From contig OY997641.1 in NCBI GenBank assembly GCA_963921795.1, positions 61,633,000 through 61,696,999 on the forward strand: a stretch of DNA of 64,000 bases, given 5' to 3'. The position numbers and the translations under genes were made by a program. Below are positions 32,141-41,287 of this stretch, one piece after another. The notes under the pieces are model-generated. The model made no database searches and was not told where the DNA came from. It saw only the letters and a program-made list of their open reading frames with translations. Origin of the DNA: Nannobrachium achirus (lineage: Eukaryota > Chordata > Actinopteri > Myctophiformes > Myctophidae). Positions within the stretch are counted from its first letter, which is position 1. Each line of letters opens with the position of its first letter.

Positions 32141-32211
32141 CTCCACTTCACACGGGTGTGATTTTTAAACTTCATGTTGATTTGACTGTTTGAACGGGAG
32201 GTACTCCTCAG

Positions 32212-32543
32212 TAGGGCTGTCACGATTATGACAATTGTCACTCAAATAATTACGATTAGTTTTGAATTTAATTTCTGTTTGGCTTGTAGTCCTTGAAGTT
32301 GCACATGGCAGATATGACACATAACCTAAATATACAAAGACATTACTGACATATTTGACAACTTTATACTGTAAAAAAATAACACAACGCGTTGTGAGCG
32401 TGTAGATCTGCTATTTCCACTATTTTTGAAAATGTTTGAAAAAATATAAAAATCTTTCAACATGTAAACGATTATGACAAAATAATTGCGACTATGTCAA
32501 ATAATTGCGATTAGACGATTATGTAATAATTGTGACAGGCCTA
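32212..32543. mobile_element. MITE with TAGGGCTGTCACGATTAT termini
   Basis: The left end TAGGGCTGTCACGATTATGA and right end TAATTGTGACAGGCCTA are imperfect inverted repeats. Internal TAATTACGATTAG/ATAATTGCGATTAG motifs are also inverted. It carries a palindrome-family half site at 32383-32417. No target duplication could be resolved. Confidence 0.7.
32383..32417. repeat. Dispersed palindrome family, half site with 14-bp self-palindrome
   Basis: CACAACGCGTTGTG (14 bp, self-complementary) runs into GAGCGTGTAGATCTGCTATT. It is a shortened form in which the loop end of the palindrome is kept and the outer left arm is lost. Confidence 0.75.
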
Positions 32544-33026
32544 AAGAAAATACAAACTAAGGAAAGCTGATTTACAGTATTTGTTTAAAAAAAATACATT
32601 TTGGTCCTTATACCTTCATGTTTCTCCTAATGACATAATGAAGGTCTAACCATGAGACTTTATTGAATATAGCATCTTAAAATGCCAAGGGCCAAAATGG
32701 CTCCAAGGTGGATGTGCCAGGATTTTGTATGTTTTTCTTTACTATGCAATGAAAAAAAGAAAATGTTTCACAACAACAGACACTGTTGTTGTGATTCAGT
32801 GGCAAAAATAATTTTGTCAATCAGACAAATTGTTCCAGAGATAGAGCTGTTTGAATTTAAAAAAAGTGTCCATCCACTAGAATGAACACACATTATCTCA
32901 ATCAGCTAAACAAGGGAGCCAACACACAAACAGAGAAAAGCATCTCTCTGATCTCAGGTCATTTTGACATCTTAAAAAAAAAAAATCTATACAAAAAACA
33001 CAATCACTGAGTAAGTTAAAACGGAC
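32544..33026. other. Gene-free stretch, downstream of CD7-like Ig exon
   Basis: AT-rich intronic sequence on the 3' side of the minus-strand Ig exon. No other exon is visible. Confidence 0.4.
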
Positions 33027-33356
33027 CTTCTACCACCAGGAGGACAGTGCCGGTGCCTTCTGTCTGTATGGGAGTGAGGTTTTCATCCAGTGTGGTGTAA
33101 AAACACCGGTACAGTCCTGTGTCTGCTCTGGTCAGGTTGCCGATGGTCACCTCAAACTTCTTCATCTGGCCGTTGGTCTGCACTCTGGTTTGCAGTTCCT
33201 GTTTGATTGTAAGCTTGCCTGTCTTGTACAAATTGATAATCTCTACCTCTTCATGCAGAACTTTCCTCAGACATAGAGACACAGGGCCTTCCACGGAGGG
33301 ACTACAGGTGATGGTGATGGATGTTCCGATTGGTTTCCATGTCACCACACCGCTGC
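33027..33356 (-). CDS. CD7-like receptor copy 1, Ig V-type exon
   Basis: The acceptor CTGCAG lies at 33357-33362 and the phase joins exactly to the signal-peptide exon. The exon encodes one Ig domain with the B-strand Cys in TSITITCSPSVEG and the F-strand Cys in RADTGLYRCFY, then the G strand GTGTVLLVV. The usual C-strand Trp is replaced (SLCLRKV), as in CD7. Length (~110 residues) fits a V-type domain. By family knowledge CD7-like proteins are T/NK-cell surface receptors. Identity is inferred from the domain plan and local pattern, and other fish Ig receptors are possible. The donor is weak in this copy (GAAG/GTCCGT), whereas copy 2 has GTGAGT. Confidence 0.72.
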
Positions 33357-33536
33357 CTGCAGTTACAAAAGAATGATGCAAGCACACATACAAACACACA
33401 GATATGAATCAATATTCAATAATTCAATATTACATTCTTACACTTTCAACGTTAAATTAACACTCAGGGATTTTGCATGCAGACAGAGAAAAAACTGACA
33501 ATAAAATGTGTAGCTGTTTAGTAGGATACCTCTCAC

Positions 33537-33603
33537 CTTGTTCACTCAGGGCTGTGCGGGAGAGAATGGAGATGGTGATGAGTGTGAACCAGACAGCAGA
33601 CAT
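33537..33603 (-). CDS. CD7-like receptor copy 1, signal-peptide exon
   Basis: ATG at 33603 opens 22 codons of a typical signal peptide (MSAVWFTLITISILSRTALS) and ends at a GT donor (CAAG/GTGAGA) in phase 1, matching the Ig exon 180 bp away. The start is supported by the hydrophobic core immediately after the Met and by a TATA-like box upstream. Confidence 0.75.
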
Positions 33604-33705
33604 GTTGACAATGAACAACCGACTTCTCTCTACTCTACCGAGATAGACGCCTTATAGGAAATATAACCTACATCTTCTGCTGGTTCAGCCAATGAGCGCT
33701 GTCAC
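33604..33705 (-). promoter_or_regulatory. Candidate promoter of CD7-like copy 1
   Basis: On the minus strand a CCTATAAGGC TATA-like box (33651-33660) lies about 50 bp upstream of the ATG. Farther upstream an inverted CCAAT box (ATTGGCTGAACC) lies near 33686-33697. The spacing is suitable for a short 5' UTR. The TATA call is inference from position and sequence. Confidence 0.45.
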
Positions 33706-33982
33706 AGACAGTCACATCAACCACATCTGTCAAAAAAAATGTTCTCTCTCTTTTTTTCTTCTTTTTTTCCTCTTCAAAGTAGCACCCTAGAAATCCAATA
33801 ATAGTTCACATTATAAAACCATATCTATGGCATACCTAACTTTTATTTATGTGTTCGCCAACACTACATGCGTGTCTCTTTATGGTGTTGTTTTAATTCA
33901 GTTATTTAAACATTGAGATCGATGTCAGTTTTGAAAACTTTATTCGTTGTAAAACATAATATTCACCACTTCATGTACTTTG

Positions 33983-34007
33983 GAACAGCCGATCTACAAT
34001 TTCACAC
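33983..34007. repeat. Dispersed palindrome family, left-arm half site
   Basis: GAACAGCCGATCTACAATTT followed by CACACCG. The right arm is not present nearby. Confidence 0.6.
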
Positions 34008-34169
34008 CGTGGGCTTATAGAAAATGGGACATTGGGCATAATGAGTACTTTTACGTGTATCGTATCATGTATAGTATGATACAGTAAGTCACATGGTCTC
34101 TCTGAAAACAGTTTGAAACGACGCTCGACATATGTATGACTATGGTCTTCCTGACCTGGTGAAATGCAT

Positions 34170-34197
34170 GTTGTGAGCTTGTAGCTCGGCTATTTTC
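34170..34197. repeat. Dispersed palindrome family, right-arm half site
   Basis: GTTGTGAGCTTGTAGCTCGG followed by CTATTTTC, directly next to a (CA)n tract. Confidence 0.7.
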
Positions 34198-34199
34198 TG

Positions 34200-34231
34200 A
34201 CACACGCACACACACGCACACGCACACACAC

Positions 34232-34303
<72 letters not shown>
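34200..34303 (+). repeat. (CA)n microsatellite with CG interruptions
   Basis: About 104 bp of CA dinucleotides, with ACACGCAC variants in the first 40 bp. Confidence 0.95.
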
Positions 34304-34306
<3 letters not shown>

Positions 34307-34870
34307 GTTTGTATGAGCGGGGGGAGACGTCATGCTGAACAGTCAGCATTAGGCTACCAGCGTTGTAGGATCGCTCCGAGGCTTCCAGTCGAGTAGACAG
34401 CAGAACATAGCCACCATTAGCCTGTAAAAACGTCCAAAGCACAGGAGTAGAAAGTTAGACATCTGAATTCTAATCTCTGGAGGCTTGTTTGTTTTCGACT
34501 TGTACACTTTTTGCAGTAAATATGCCATGAAGTTGCGGAATATGTATAATATTTATGCCTGCAAATGCTAGTCATATTTTTTGTTATATAAATCTTCACT
34601 CCGGCCAGTATTTTGTGTCGCCCTCGCCCCACTGCAACGGATAACCATTAGTACAGTAAATTAATTTGATTGGCTTATTGTGCATTCCCACAATGACGTC
34701 ATCAAAATATTAGAAAATAAAATAGTTTTTTTTTCTCCCTTTTTTATATGCCAGCGGCCGTTTAAAGAACAGGGACTGCCCCATAGGTCGAACTCCCGTT
34801 GGGTCGAAAACGTCGGCAGGTTAGATAATCAGCCGCGATCGTCGGCAGGTTAGATAATCAACCGTGCCAC
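34304..34870. other. Gene-free stretch with a tandem GTCGGCAGGTTAGATAATCA pair
   Basis: No supported exon. Two copies of GTCGGCAGGTTAGATAATCA lie at about 34812-34860. Confidence 0.5.
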
Positions 34871-35000
34871 GGTTACTGAGGTTAGGGTTAGGGTTAAGTT
34901 TAGGCATAGTTTTACTGAGGTTAGGGTTAGGATTGAGGTTAGGTTTTGGTTGTTGATCCAAAGGGTGTTCGACCTAATGACACAACCCTAACTCTAACCC
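34871..35000 (+). repeat. Telomere-like GGTTAG minisatellite fragment
   Basis: GAGGTTAGGGTTAGGGTTAA, then AGTTTTACTGAGGTTAGGG. The unit with AGTTTTACTGAGGTTAGG recurs at 43440-43650, 56330-56370 and 57725-57790. Confidence 0.8.
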
Positions 35001-35321
35001 GTTACCTTTAGTTAAGTACATGTACTTCTTCCACCACTGTTCACCACCTGCCTGCTTGACACTGGATGAGATGAGTTCTGCATGTTGTCACATGGCTCAT
35101 TTATACATTGTGTTGATTTAATCAAAAATGGTCGTCCATTACCTTTTTTTCACTGATGAAAACAAAATAACAACAAAGCTATGATGACTAAAACTAGACT
35201 AAATATATTGCCAAATTCATCTTTTTTAAACTAGACTTAGGGAGGGACTAGTGGAGAAGAGATCCATTAGAACTAAAAGACAAGTCATTTTATGTGTGTT
35301 TGCACTTGGGTGTTGCACTCT

Positions 35322-35380
35322 GAAAACAGCAGATCTACAAGCTCACAACGCGTCGCGACGCATTGTTTGCTTGTAGATTT
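35322..35380. repeat. Dispersed palindrome family, full copy
   Basis: GAAAACAGCAGATCTACAAG at the left, the self-complementary loop CGCGTCGCGACGC, and TTTGCTTGTAGATTT at the right. It lies inside an AGTCGACTAAAATC-type repeat (about 35200-35530). Confidence 0.85.
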
Positions 35381-35870
35381 CCAGGCATTACGACGCCATT
35401 AAGGCCGGCCAAAATACATTTTAGTCGACTAAAATCTTATGGTATTTAGTTTACTAAAACTTTACTAAAAGTAAAACTAAATGGAATTTTATTAAAAAGA
35501 CTAAAACTAAATCAAAATTTGCTGTAAAAATCAACTGCAATTATATTAGATTACTGGGAAAAGGGGTTTATAAAGGCACTTTCTATTGCAGAACCTGGGA
35601 GTTACTGTTACATTTGACCGAGATTTCATTTTTTATTATTTTTTTTCTCCTGATGAGATGAAATATACTTTATTACAATTTTCTTTTAGCTTTTGTTACC
35701 TTGTAGGTGGTTGTACTGTTAAGTAACTTGAACAATAACCATAAAAAAACAACATGAAAAAGAATTGTGATAAGATTGTGTATCGTGATACTGTTTGGAA
35801 AAATATCGTGATCCTAAAATCCTAAAAACAATCTTCAATCTTACTCCACAAGACAGGCAAATCATCTAGA
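35381..35870. other. Gene-free stretch, repeat-rich
   Basis: It contains a TAAAACTAAATGGAATTTTA-rich repeat flank (35400-35530) and AT-rich sequence. No exon was identified. Confidence 0.4.
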
Positions 35871-35871
35871 G

Positions 35872-36250
35872 CAGGGGTCAGCAACATTTTTGAAATTAAG
35901 TGCCATGTTTTTATTTTCTACATAGTGTGCCATGTCAACATACATTGTAATGACACCCCATCAAAATGTTGACATCTTTTGATTGTCAGGACATTGTTAT
36001 AACGAACGATCATTAGACTCCGCAATCTCCCCGACTCCCTCTCCAGTCTATGTTCAGAGTTTTAATGAATGTAGAATTATTAGCAGGAAGTCATTTGCTG
36101 CAAATTAGGTGACTTGATTTAATTGACCAAAAAATCCTCTCTCTCACACTTATGCCAGTGTGCCAGTGACCACCCTCCCCTCTGCCAATGTTGGCACCCA
36201 TGATTGCCTATAGCCTAGTAAACTGACTCCTCCCATCTTCAGTGCATTCG
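35872..36250 (+). mobile_element. hAT-type MITE fragment
   Basis: It starts with AGCAGGGGTCAGCAACATTT, the terminal sequence typical of Charlie-like hAT elements, followed by GTGCCATGTTTTTATTTTCT. The right terminus is not clear. Confidence 0.5.
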
Positions 36251-36732
36251 AATGAAGGCAGGAAGGGAGACTGGTTTACGAGGCTAGATTGCCTATGCCA
36301 TGGTTTCCTACCTTTGATCTAGGGACTATTACATGTCCTTAGTTGTTACACCACCAGAGGGCAGTATTCTATTACATACAGAGGTGTTTCAGTGTGGAAT
36401 ATCTTGAAGCTACAGTAGCTCACCCTCATTCTATTTAGATAATAAAAATAAATAAAATAAAAACGCATATTTGGGTAATTAGATGTTAGACATCTGGCTT
36501 TATACTGCCATGTGCAGTTTCTTTTTGTTCCTTTTTTGTTTGTTTGCTTTCTGTTTTATTCTTTTTTTTTCATTTGTGTTATTAATATAGCCTACTGTAG
36601 GCCTACGCATGACCTACACAAACTATAACACTAAAAAACTAGTCGTTATTTATGTATTGTCACACTATGCTGCTGTAACGCCTCAATTTCCCCTCTGGGA
36701 TTAATAAAGTATATCTCATCTCATCTCATCTC
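36251..36732. other. Gene-free stretch
   Basis: No exon is visible. A TCTCATCTCATCTCATCTCA short tandem repeat lies at about 36710-36732. Confidence 0.45.
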
Positions 36733-36785
36733 AACACTTGAGGAGATTGGGATCCCAGAGATTTACAAGAAAAGGCCTAATCTGT
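36733..36785 (+). mobile_element. hAT-like MITE of CD7-like unit 2, left piece
   Basis: CACTTGAGGAGATTGGGATC through AAAGGCCTAATCTGT corresponds to 19733-19785 of unit 1. The copy is interrupted by the element at 36786-37303 and resumes at 37304. Confidence 0.8.
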
Positions 36786-37303
36786 TAGCCTGATTTCAGA
36801 CTCAGCTCACGCTTTAGTCTGAAACTGTGCTCCATTCTGAGCGATTTACGGGGGACTTTTTTGCGAGCGTGCACGCGCGTGCACGCGCGTGTCCGCGCGC
36901 GAGTGATCGCGACGCACGGTGATCGAGACGCACGGTGGACGCGACGCACCGTCGGGGAGTGTGTGTGTGATTGTGTGTGTGTCTCTGTCTGTGCCAGTGA
37001 CTGCTTCCACACAGAACTGCGACCAGAAACTTGTAATCAACATTAAACAGCTTGGTGAAATCAGTGCGCTCGTGCGTGTGTGTGTGTGTGTGTGTGTGTG
37101 CCTTCCTCTGTGTGTGTGAACTTCGTTTGAATCGTTTCAACTGCTGCGCGGATTGGATATTCGTTAGACCCACCCCACCCCCACCCCCACCCCGCGCGCT
37201 CATTGGACAGCCGAAAATAAAAACCGATTCATGTACTAAGCTCCAGACCAGAGAAAGAGTCCACTCTGAGAGTGGGCGGGGTCTCAGGTCTGGAAGCAGG
37301 CTA
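36786..37303. mobile_element. 518-bp DNA transposon with 9-bp TSD, Mutator-like size
   Basis: Termini TAGCCTGATTTCAGACTCAG and the complement of TCAGGTCTGGAAGCAGGCTA form imperfect inverted repeats. The 9-bp direct repeat CTAATCTGT flanks it exactly (36777-36785 and 37304-37312), and the homologous site at 19771-19790 holds a single CTAATCTGT. A 9-bp duplication points to a Mutator-like (MULE) element, but the family is not proven. Internally it is rich in CG (GCACGCGCGTG repeats, GATCGCGACGCACGG repeats) and has (GT)n and CCCCACCC tracts. No transposase is present. Confidence 0.85.
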
Positions 37304-37395
37304 CTAATCTGTGGCCTTGAGCACATTAAACTGGGGATCCTTGAAATTCAAAAGATTGTGAATCACTGACATGCGCTACAGTGTTTTGAGCATTT
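37304..37395 (+). mobile_element. hAT-like MITE of CD7-like unit 2, right piece
   Basis: It continues with GTGGCCTTGAGCACATTAAA and TTGAAATTCAAAAGATTGTG, then AATCACTGACATGCGCTACA, matching 19786-19870. Confidence 0.8.
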
Positions 37396-37552
37396 CAGCA
37401 GTGTTTTCAAGAATTATTCCTTTGTGTTTTTATTAGCACGTTTGTAGATTTATTTCGATTCACTTTCCCCCTCTCCCGCAAGAGGCCCTTTGCCTTTTGC
37501 CCAGGCCACAATTATATTAAGAATGTGTTCTTAATCTTGCTTTACTTGGTTA

Positions 37553-37620
37553 AATACACGTTAAATAGAAGAATGGACAAGAAAATTTCAATCATGAGGA
37601 GAACAGAGCCACCGGTTAGA
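37553..37620 (-). pseudogene. CD7-like receptor copy 2, decayed transmembrane exon
   Basis: The minus strand reads ACCGGTGGCTCTGTTCTCCT then CATGATTG...CTTGTCCAT, closely similar to the transmembrane core of copy 1 (TGGSVLLIS...LS). A deletion then removes the final WGIRK codons and the splice donor present in copy 1. The 5' half of the exon is cut off by the hAT element that starts at 37621. This copy therefore cannot encode a normal membrane anchor. Confidence 0.75.
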
Positions 37621-37990
37621 GCAGTGGTTCTCAACCTTTTCAGGCTGCGACCCCCCCTCCCCCCCACCATGAGGAGCATTAAAACTTGAGGCCTTACATT
37701 TTGTATAACGGTTATATTGTTAGCAGATCTACATGTTGATGAGCATGTAGATCTGCTATTTTCACAATTTCTGCCTCTAATATTTGACAATTTGACCAAT
37801 GTTTAATTTGTTATTTTAGAGAGGTATTAAAAAGTCTTCAAATTGTCACTTTAGAAATGTGCATATACCCTCTATACACTTAAACTTAATGGTTTGGTTT
37901 GTTTACTGTTGAGTGAGAAAACAATGTTGCACATTAAGTTAATCATCTGGGAAGGGGACCCCCCCTGTCTTCAGTCTTCTCCATCTCAGC
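37621..37990 (+). mobile_element. hAT-type element truncating the transmembrane exon of copy 2
   Basis: It begins CAGTGGTTCTCAACCTTTTC, the terminus shared with the element at 44051. It includes a palindrome-family copy at 37721-37758 and sequence also present at 47260-47590 (AACAATGTTGCACATTAAGT and TAGAGGGTAT parts, in inverted orientation). The far end is unclear. Confidence 0.65.
37721..37758. repeat. Dispersed palindrome family, short copy with ACATG stem variant
   Basis: TAGCAGATCTACATG at the left and CATGTAGATCTGCTA at the right are exact complements (15 bp) around TTGATGAG. The stem has ACATG/CATGT in place of the usual ACAAG/CTTGT on both sides, a matched change. Confidence 0.88.
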
Positions 37991-38224
37991 TGGGTCACGC
38001 TCACGACCTCACTCTCCATGTGTCCTTCGTACCCGGGCCTTGAACTTCTCTGACCTGTCCACTCCTCGGACACGCTGCTAGAAGTCGGTTCGGTCAGTAG
38101 AACACGAAATGCTCCTTCAGCAATTTTGTAGTCCTAATGAGGGAGGCACACAGCAGGGATGTGCAGAGAATGTTAGAGAGGCAGAGGCTGGAATTTCCAA
38201 AGGGGCCTTTTGGTGGAAGCACCA

Positions 38225-38296
38225 AAAATAGCCTGACCTCCAAGCTCATAACGCGCCGCAGCGCGATGCGTTGTGAGCTTGGAGGTCTGCTATTTT
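38225..38296. repeat. Dispersed palindrome family, full copy with matched stem changes
   Basis: AAAATAGC(CT)GACCTCCAAGCTC at the left pairs with GAGCTTGGAGGTCTGCTATTTT at the right, around a GC-rich loop (ACGCGCCGCAGCGCGATGCG). GACCTCC/GGAGGTC replaces GATCTAC/GTAGATC on both arms, so two substitutions are compensated. Confidence 0.88.
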
Positions 38297-38854
38297 CGTG
38301 AGTGTGAAACCACACCGAACTAAGCATAACCAAGTCAATACTGGAGATGTGGCGTAACGGCATGGATTTCTACACAGAGAGGGTAATTCTTTCAACATAA
38401 GATGCTGCATTCAAGTTCAGGAGAGTTTTGACAAGGCGATTTTATTGAATGGTGCCTTCAGGTATGGCATGGAAAGAGGGCTTTTGCATTTCTTTCACCA
38501 TAGTAAAAATTGCATTTATGGTCTGGAAAGGGCAGACATACAGACATAAAAGGGCAGGGGCTCAAGCCCCCTTTGATGTCTATGTGTGCACGTGCCTGGC
38601 ATACAGTATGGGGTAATGGTCATGAGGCGGTCAATTGATGACTTCTGACCTTTCTTATCCACCGGTCAGTGTTTATCTGACTGATTGTATTATCCTGCTG
38701 CAGGGGTCTTAATATAGTTCAGACCATGAGACTCACTCACGTAAACCCAGTGATTAGCGCATGATAGAGCCAGGGGCATCACAAGGGGGAAAGTGGGACT
38801 GAGTTACTAGGGCCCAAGGTGGAGGGGCCTGGAATTATTTTATACTTTAACTAT
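38297..38854. other. Gene-free stretch
   Basis: No supported exon. A GGGCCCAAGGTGGAGGGGCC sequence before 38855 is shared in inverted form with about 40405-40445. Confidence 0.4.
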
Positions 38855-38855
38855 T

Positions 38856-38922
38856 GAAAAATAGCAGATATACAAGCTCACAGCGCGGCAATGAGTGCAG
38901 CGCTGCAAGATTGTAGATCTGC
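38856..38922. repeat. Dispersed palindrome family, full copy, degenerate right arm
   Basis: Left AAATAGCAGATATACAAGCT, loop with CAGCGCGGC...GCAGCGCTG, right AAGATTGTAGATCTGCA. Confidence 0.75.
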
Positions 38923-39007
38923 ACTGACTCAGCAGCACTGACATAAAAAAAAAAAAAAACCTTAGAAGGATTTGAAATATTCAAAGACGGACACATTTTC
39001 ACGATTT

Positions 39008-39059
39008 TTCAAAATAGCAGATCTACAAGATCTGTGAGCTTGTATATCTGCTATTTTTC
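39008..39059. repeat. Dispersed palindrome family, short-loop copy
   Basis: AAAATAGCAGATCTACAAG at the left and CTTGTATATCTGCTATTTT at the right around ATCTGTGAG. It is only about 85 bp from the copy at 38856-38922, and TTTTCAATAGTTAAAG follows where the other copy is preceded by CTTTAACTATTGAAAA. The two copies are therefore themselves in inverted arrangement. Confidence 0.85.
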
Positions 39060-39305
39060 AATAGTTAAAGCACAAAATAATGCATAATAATGCATACTCA
39101 GTCTAAATGGGTTAAACCCCCTCCCCTAAAGAACATTCATGGGGGGCCCGCAGTGAATCCTTGTACCCAGTGCCCAGGATTTGGTGTGACACCCCTGGAT
39201 AGAGCAAAGGTCAGAGAGACATCAGAGAGTCACAAGTGTGTGACCAAGAGGGGTCAAAGGTTATCAAAGCTTACAGAAATCCTTAACATCAGAGGTAAAA
39301 CTCAC

Positions 39306-39641
39306 CTTCTAGGCCTACCACCAGGAGGACAGTGCCGGTGCCTTCTTTCTGTTTGGGAGTGAGGTTTTCATCCAGTTTGGTGTAAAAACACCGGTACAGT
39401 CCTGTGTCCGCTCTGGTCAGGTTGTTGATGGTCACCTCAAACTTCTCCATCTGGTCGTTGGTCTGCACTCTGGTCTGCAGTTCCTGTTTAATTGTAAGCT
39501 TGCCTGTCTTGTACAAATTGATAATCTCTACCTCTTCATGCAGAACTTTCTTCAGACTTAGAGACACGGGACCTTCCACGGAGGGACTACAGGTGATGGT
39601 GATGGATGTTCCGATTGGTTTCCATGTCACCCCACCGCTGC
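39306..39641 (-). pseudogene. CD7-like receptor copy 2, Ig V-type exon
   Basis: The exon is nearly identical to copy 1, with acceptor CTGCAG (39642-39647) and a good donor (GAAG/GTGAGT). It encodes GTSITITCSPSVEG, KLTIKQELQTRVQTNDQM and RADTGLYRCFY. The reading frame is intact and the donor is better than that of copy 1. It is classed as a pseudogene because the rest of the gene is damaged: the signal-peptide exon is missing upstream and the transmembrane exon at 37553-37620 is truncated. Use by splicing to other exons cannot be excluded. The high identity suggests a recent tandem duplication. Confidence 0.72.
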
Positions 39642-39799
39642 CTGCAGTTGCAAAGAAAATAATGGAAACACAAATACAAACACACAGATACGAATCAATA
39701 TTCAATATTACATTCTTACACTTTCAACGTTAAATCAACACTCAGGGATTTTACATGCAGCAGGGAAAAAAACAGACGATAGAATGTGTAGCTGTTTAG

Positions 39800-39880
39800 T
39801 ATGGGCACGTCCCGTTTTGGCGACGTAGCGTTAAGGCGACGTAGCGATAAGGCGACGTAGCGATAAGGCGAAATACATCT
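39800..39880 (+). repeat. 16-bp GCGACGTAGCGATAAG tandem repeat replacing the signal exon
   Basis: Three to four units of GGCGACGTAGCGATAA (about 39818-39872) begin where homology to copy 1 stops (after GTGTAGCTGTTTAGTA). In copy 1 the signal exon follows within 20 bp. It is an insertion or deletion breakpoint. Confidence 0.75.
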
Positions 39881-40149
39881 CGCGACATCAAATAATCTCT
39901 CTCTGTCTCTTTCTTTCTTTACAAGCAACAAGTCCATAAATATATTTCCTTTCCTTATCAGGTTGGAAATGTGAAGCTAAATTAATAAATAATCTAAATA
40001 AAAACAATAAAATAATGCATAGGCCTACTCCCAAGTCCCAGGTGGTTGCACTCCAGACCAGTGTTTCTCAACCTTTTTTCTGCATGGGCACACTTTTCAT
40101 GTCCCAAGAATCCATGGGCACACCAACATAATACGGGGGTGTAAATATT

Positions 40150-40380
40150 GTCACTGTTGGGGAGAAACCTTGTATCTCCAAGTTTCAAATTTGTACGTTC
40201 CTTCGCAAAGCTGCTTCATCATACAAGGCTGTCGCACACAGTAGCGAAAACAGATCTACAAGCAGCGCCTCGCACCGTGAGGCGTTTTGTGCTCGTAGAT
40301 ACAGCGCCTCACACCGTGAGGCGTTTTGTGCTCGTAGATCGGCTGTTTTCACTAGCTTAAATGATTTTTAAAATAATAAA
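40150..40380 (+). mobile_element. Repeat copy (family shared with 60030-60200) carrying the palindrome
   Basis: AATCTCCAAGTTTCAAATNTGTACGT-type sequence and GCTTCATCATACAAGG lead into a palindrome. The same order is found at 60030-60200. A palindrome-family member is thus part of an older element here. Confidence 0.7.
40245..40350. repeat. Dispersed palindrome family, copy with internal duplication
   Basis: GCGAAAACAGATCTACAAGC begins the left arm. The segment AGCGCCTCACACCGTGAGGC plus GTTTTGTGCTCGTAGAT is present twice in tandem (about 40264-40300 and 40303-40339). It ends ATCGGCTGTTTTCAC. Each GCCTCNCACCGTGAGGC is itself a hairpin. Confidence 0.8.
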
Positions 40381-41242
40381 TACAATACTGGCTTTATTAA
40401 AGCCCTTCCACCTTGGGCCCTAGTAACTCAGTCCCACTCCCCCCTCTTGTGACGCACCTGCACACAGCCTGTTGCAAGGCAGAAATACAACACTTCACGT
40501 TGTTCATTCATTAGGCTACTTTATCAGTAGCTATTTAACAAAACAAATAAGGTGTTTGTAGTCATGGGTCATGGCCTTTTAGCCAGGCCTTGCCGACGGA
40601 CCAGGAAGAGATTTCGAAGCTCTGGGTCCAACACTGAGGCGACATTCACACAGGCACGTTTTATGACGATTAAAACGAATCCTATAACGTATTGTTGTAA
40701 AATACACAACGGTTGGGCATGTGTGAAGACGCATCCGTATTCTTTTTCGAATAAAAGAAACGAATGCAAATCCACAAAAAAACGGTGGTTTCGATGCGCT
40801 ACCGCAAACGCTTCCCTGTTGGTGTGAATCCATCCGTCTCAAATACAGGCAATGAAACATTGTGGTAGGCTATATAGAGCCATGTGCGGGTTAAATCCAT
40901 AGTTATTTATAAAAGGTTAAATCCCCCCGTCTGTTCTCATTAGATTTCTGACGATTCTGGCCGCCTCCTCCCCTCATTGATTTCTGATCACCGCTCCCTC
41001 GATCGCACATGGTGTATTATTTGTGAGGAGTTGTTGCTCACAGTTAGATAAAAGGAAAGTGCCACTGGAGTCACTTGTATATCATATATAGGCTATAGGC
41101 CTAATAAAATATAGGCCGATGCATCATGTGTGGCTCTCTTGCCCTTGCTGGCGCGCGCGCTCTCTGTGCCAAATCATGTCCAAATGGAGACGCTTAACGC
41201 TGTTATGCGCGGAGCGCAGAGGGAGCCAGCGGAGGGCAAGAG

Positions 41243-41246
<4 letters not shown>
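40381..41246. other. Gene-free stretch
   Basis: No exon of the lectin-like gene or any other gene is visible. The sequence is mixed, with GCGCGCGCTCTCTG near 41151. Confidence 0.4.

Positions 41247-41286
<40 letters not shown>
41247..41286 (+). repeat. (GA)n microsatellite
   Basis: About 20 GA dinucleotides. Confidence 0.93.

Positions 41287-41287
<1 letters not shown>

Noticed and set aside
33027..39641. Assignment of the Ig exons to novel immune-type receptors (NITR) or antigen-receptor V genes
   Set aside because: There is no recombination signal, no J-like motif and no C-strand Trp. The exon plan (signal, one V-type domain, Pro-rich stalk, single transmembrane) fits CD7-like better, though not conclusively.
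40552..40860. Overlapping ORFs on both strands at 40552-40860
   Set aside because: No recognisable domain, no splice signals and mixed composition. Likely chance.
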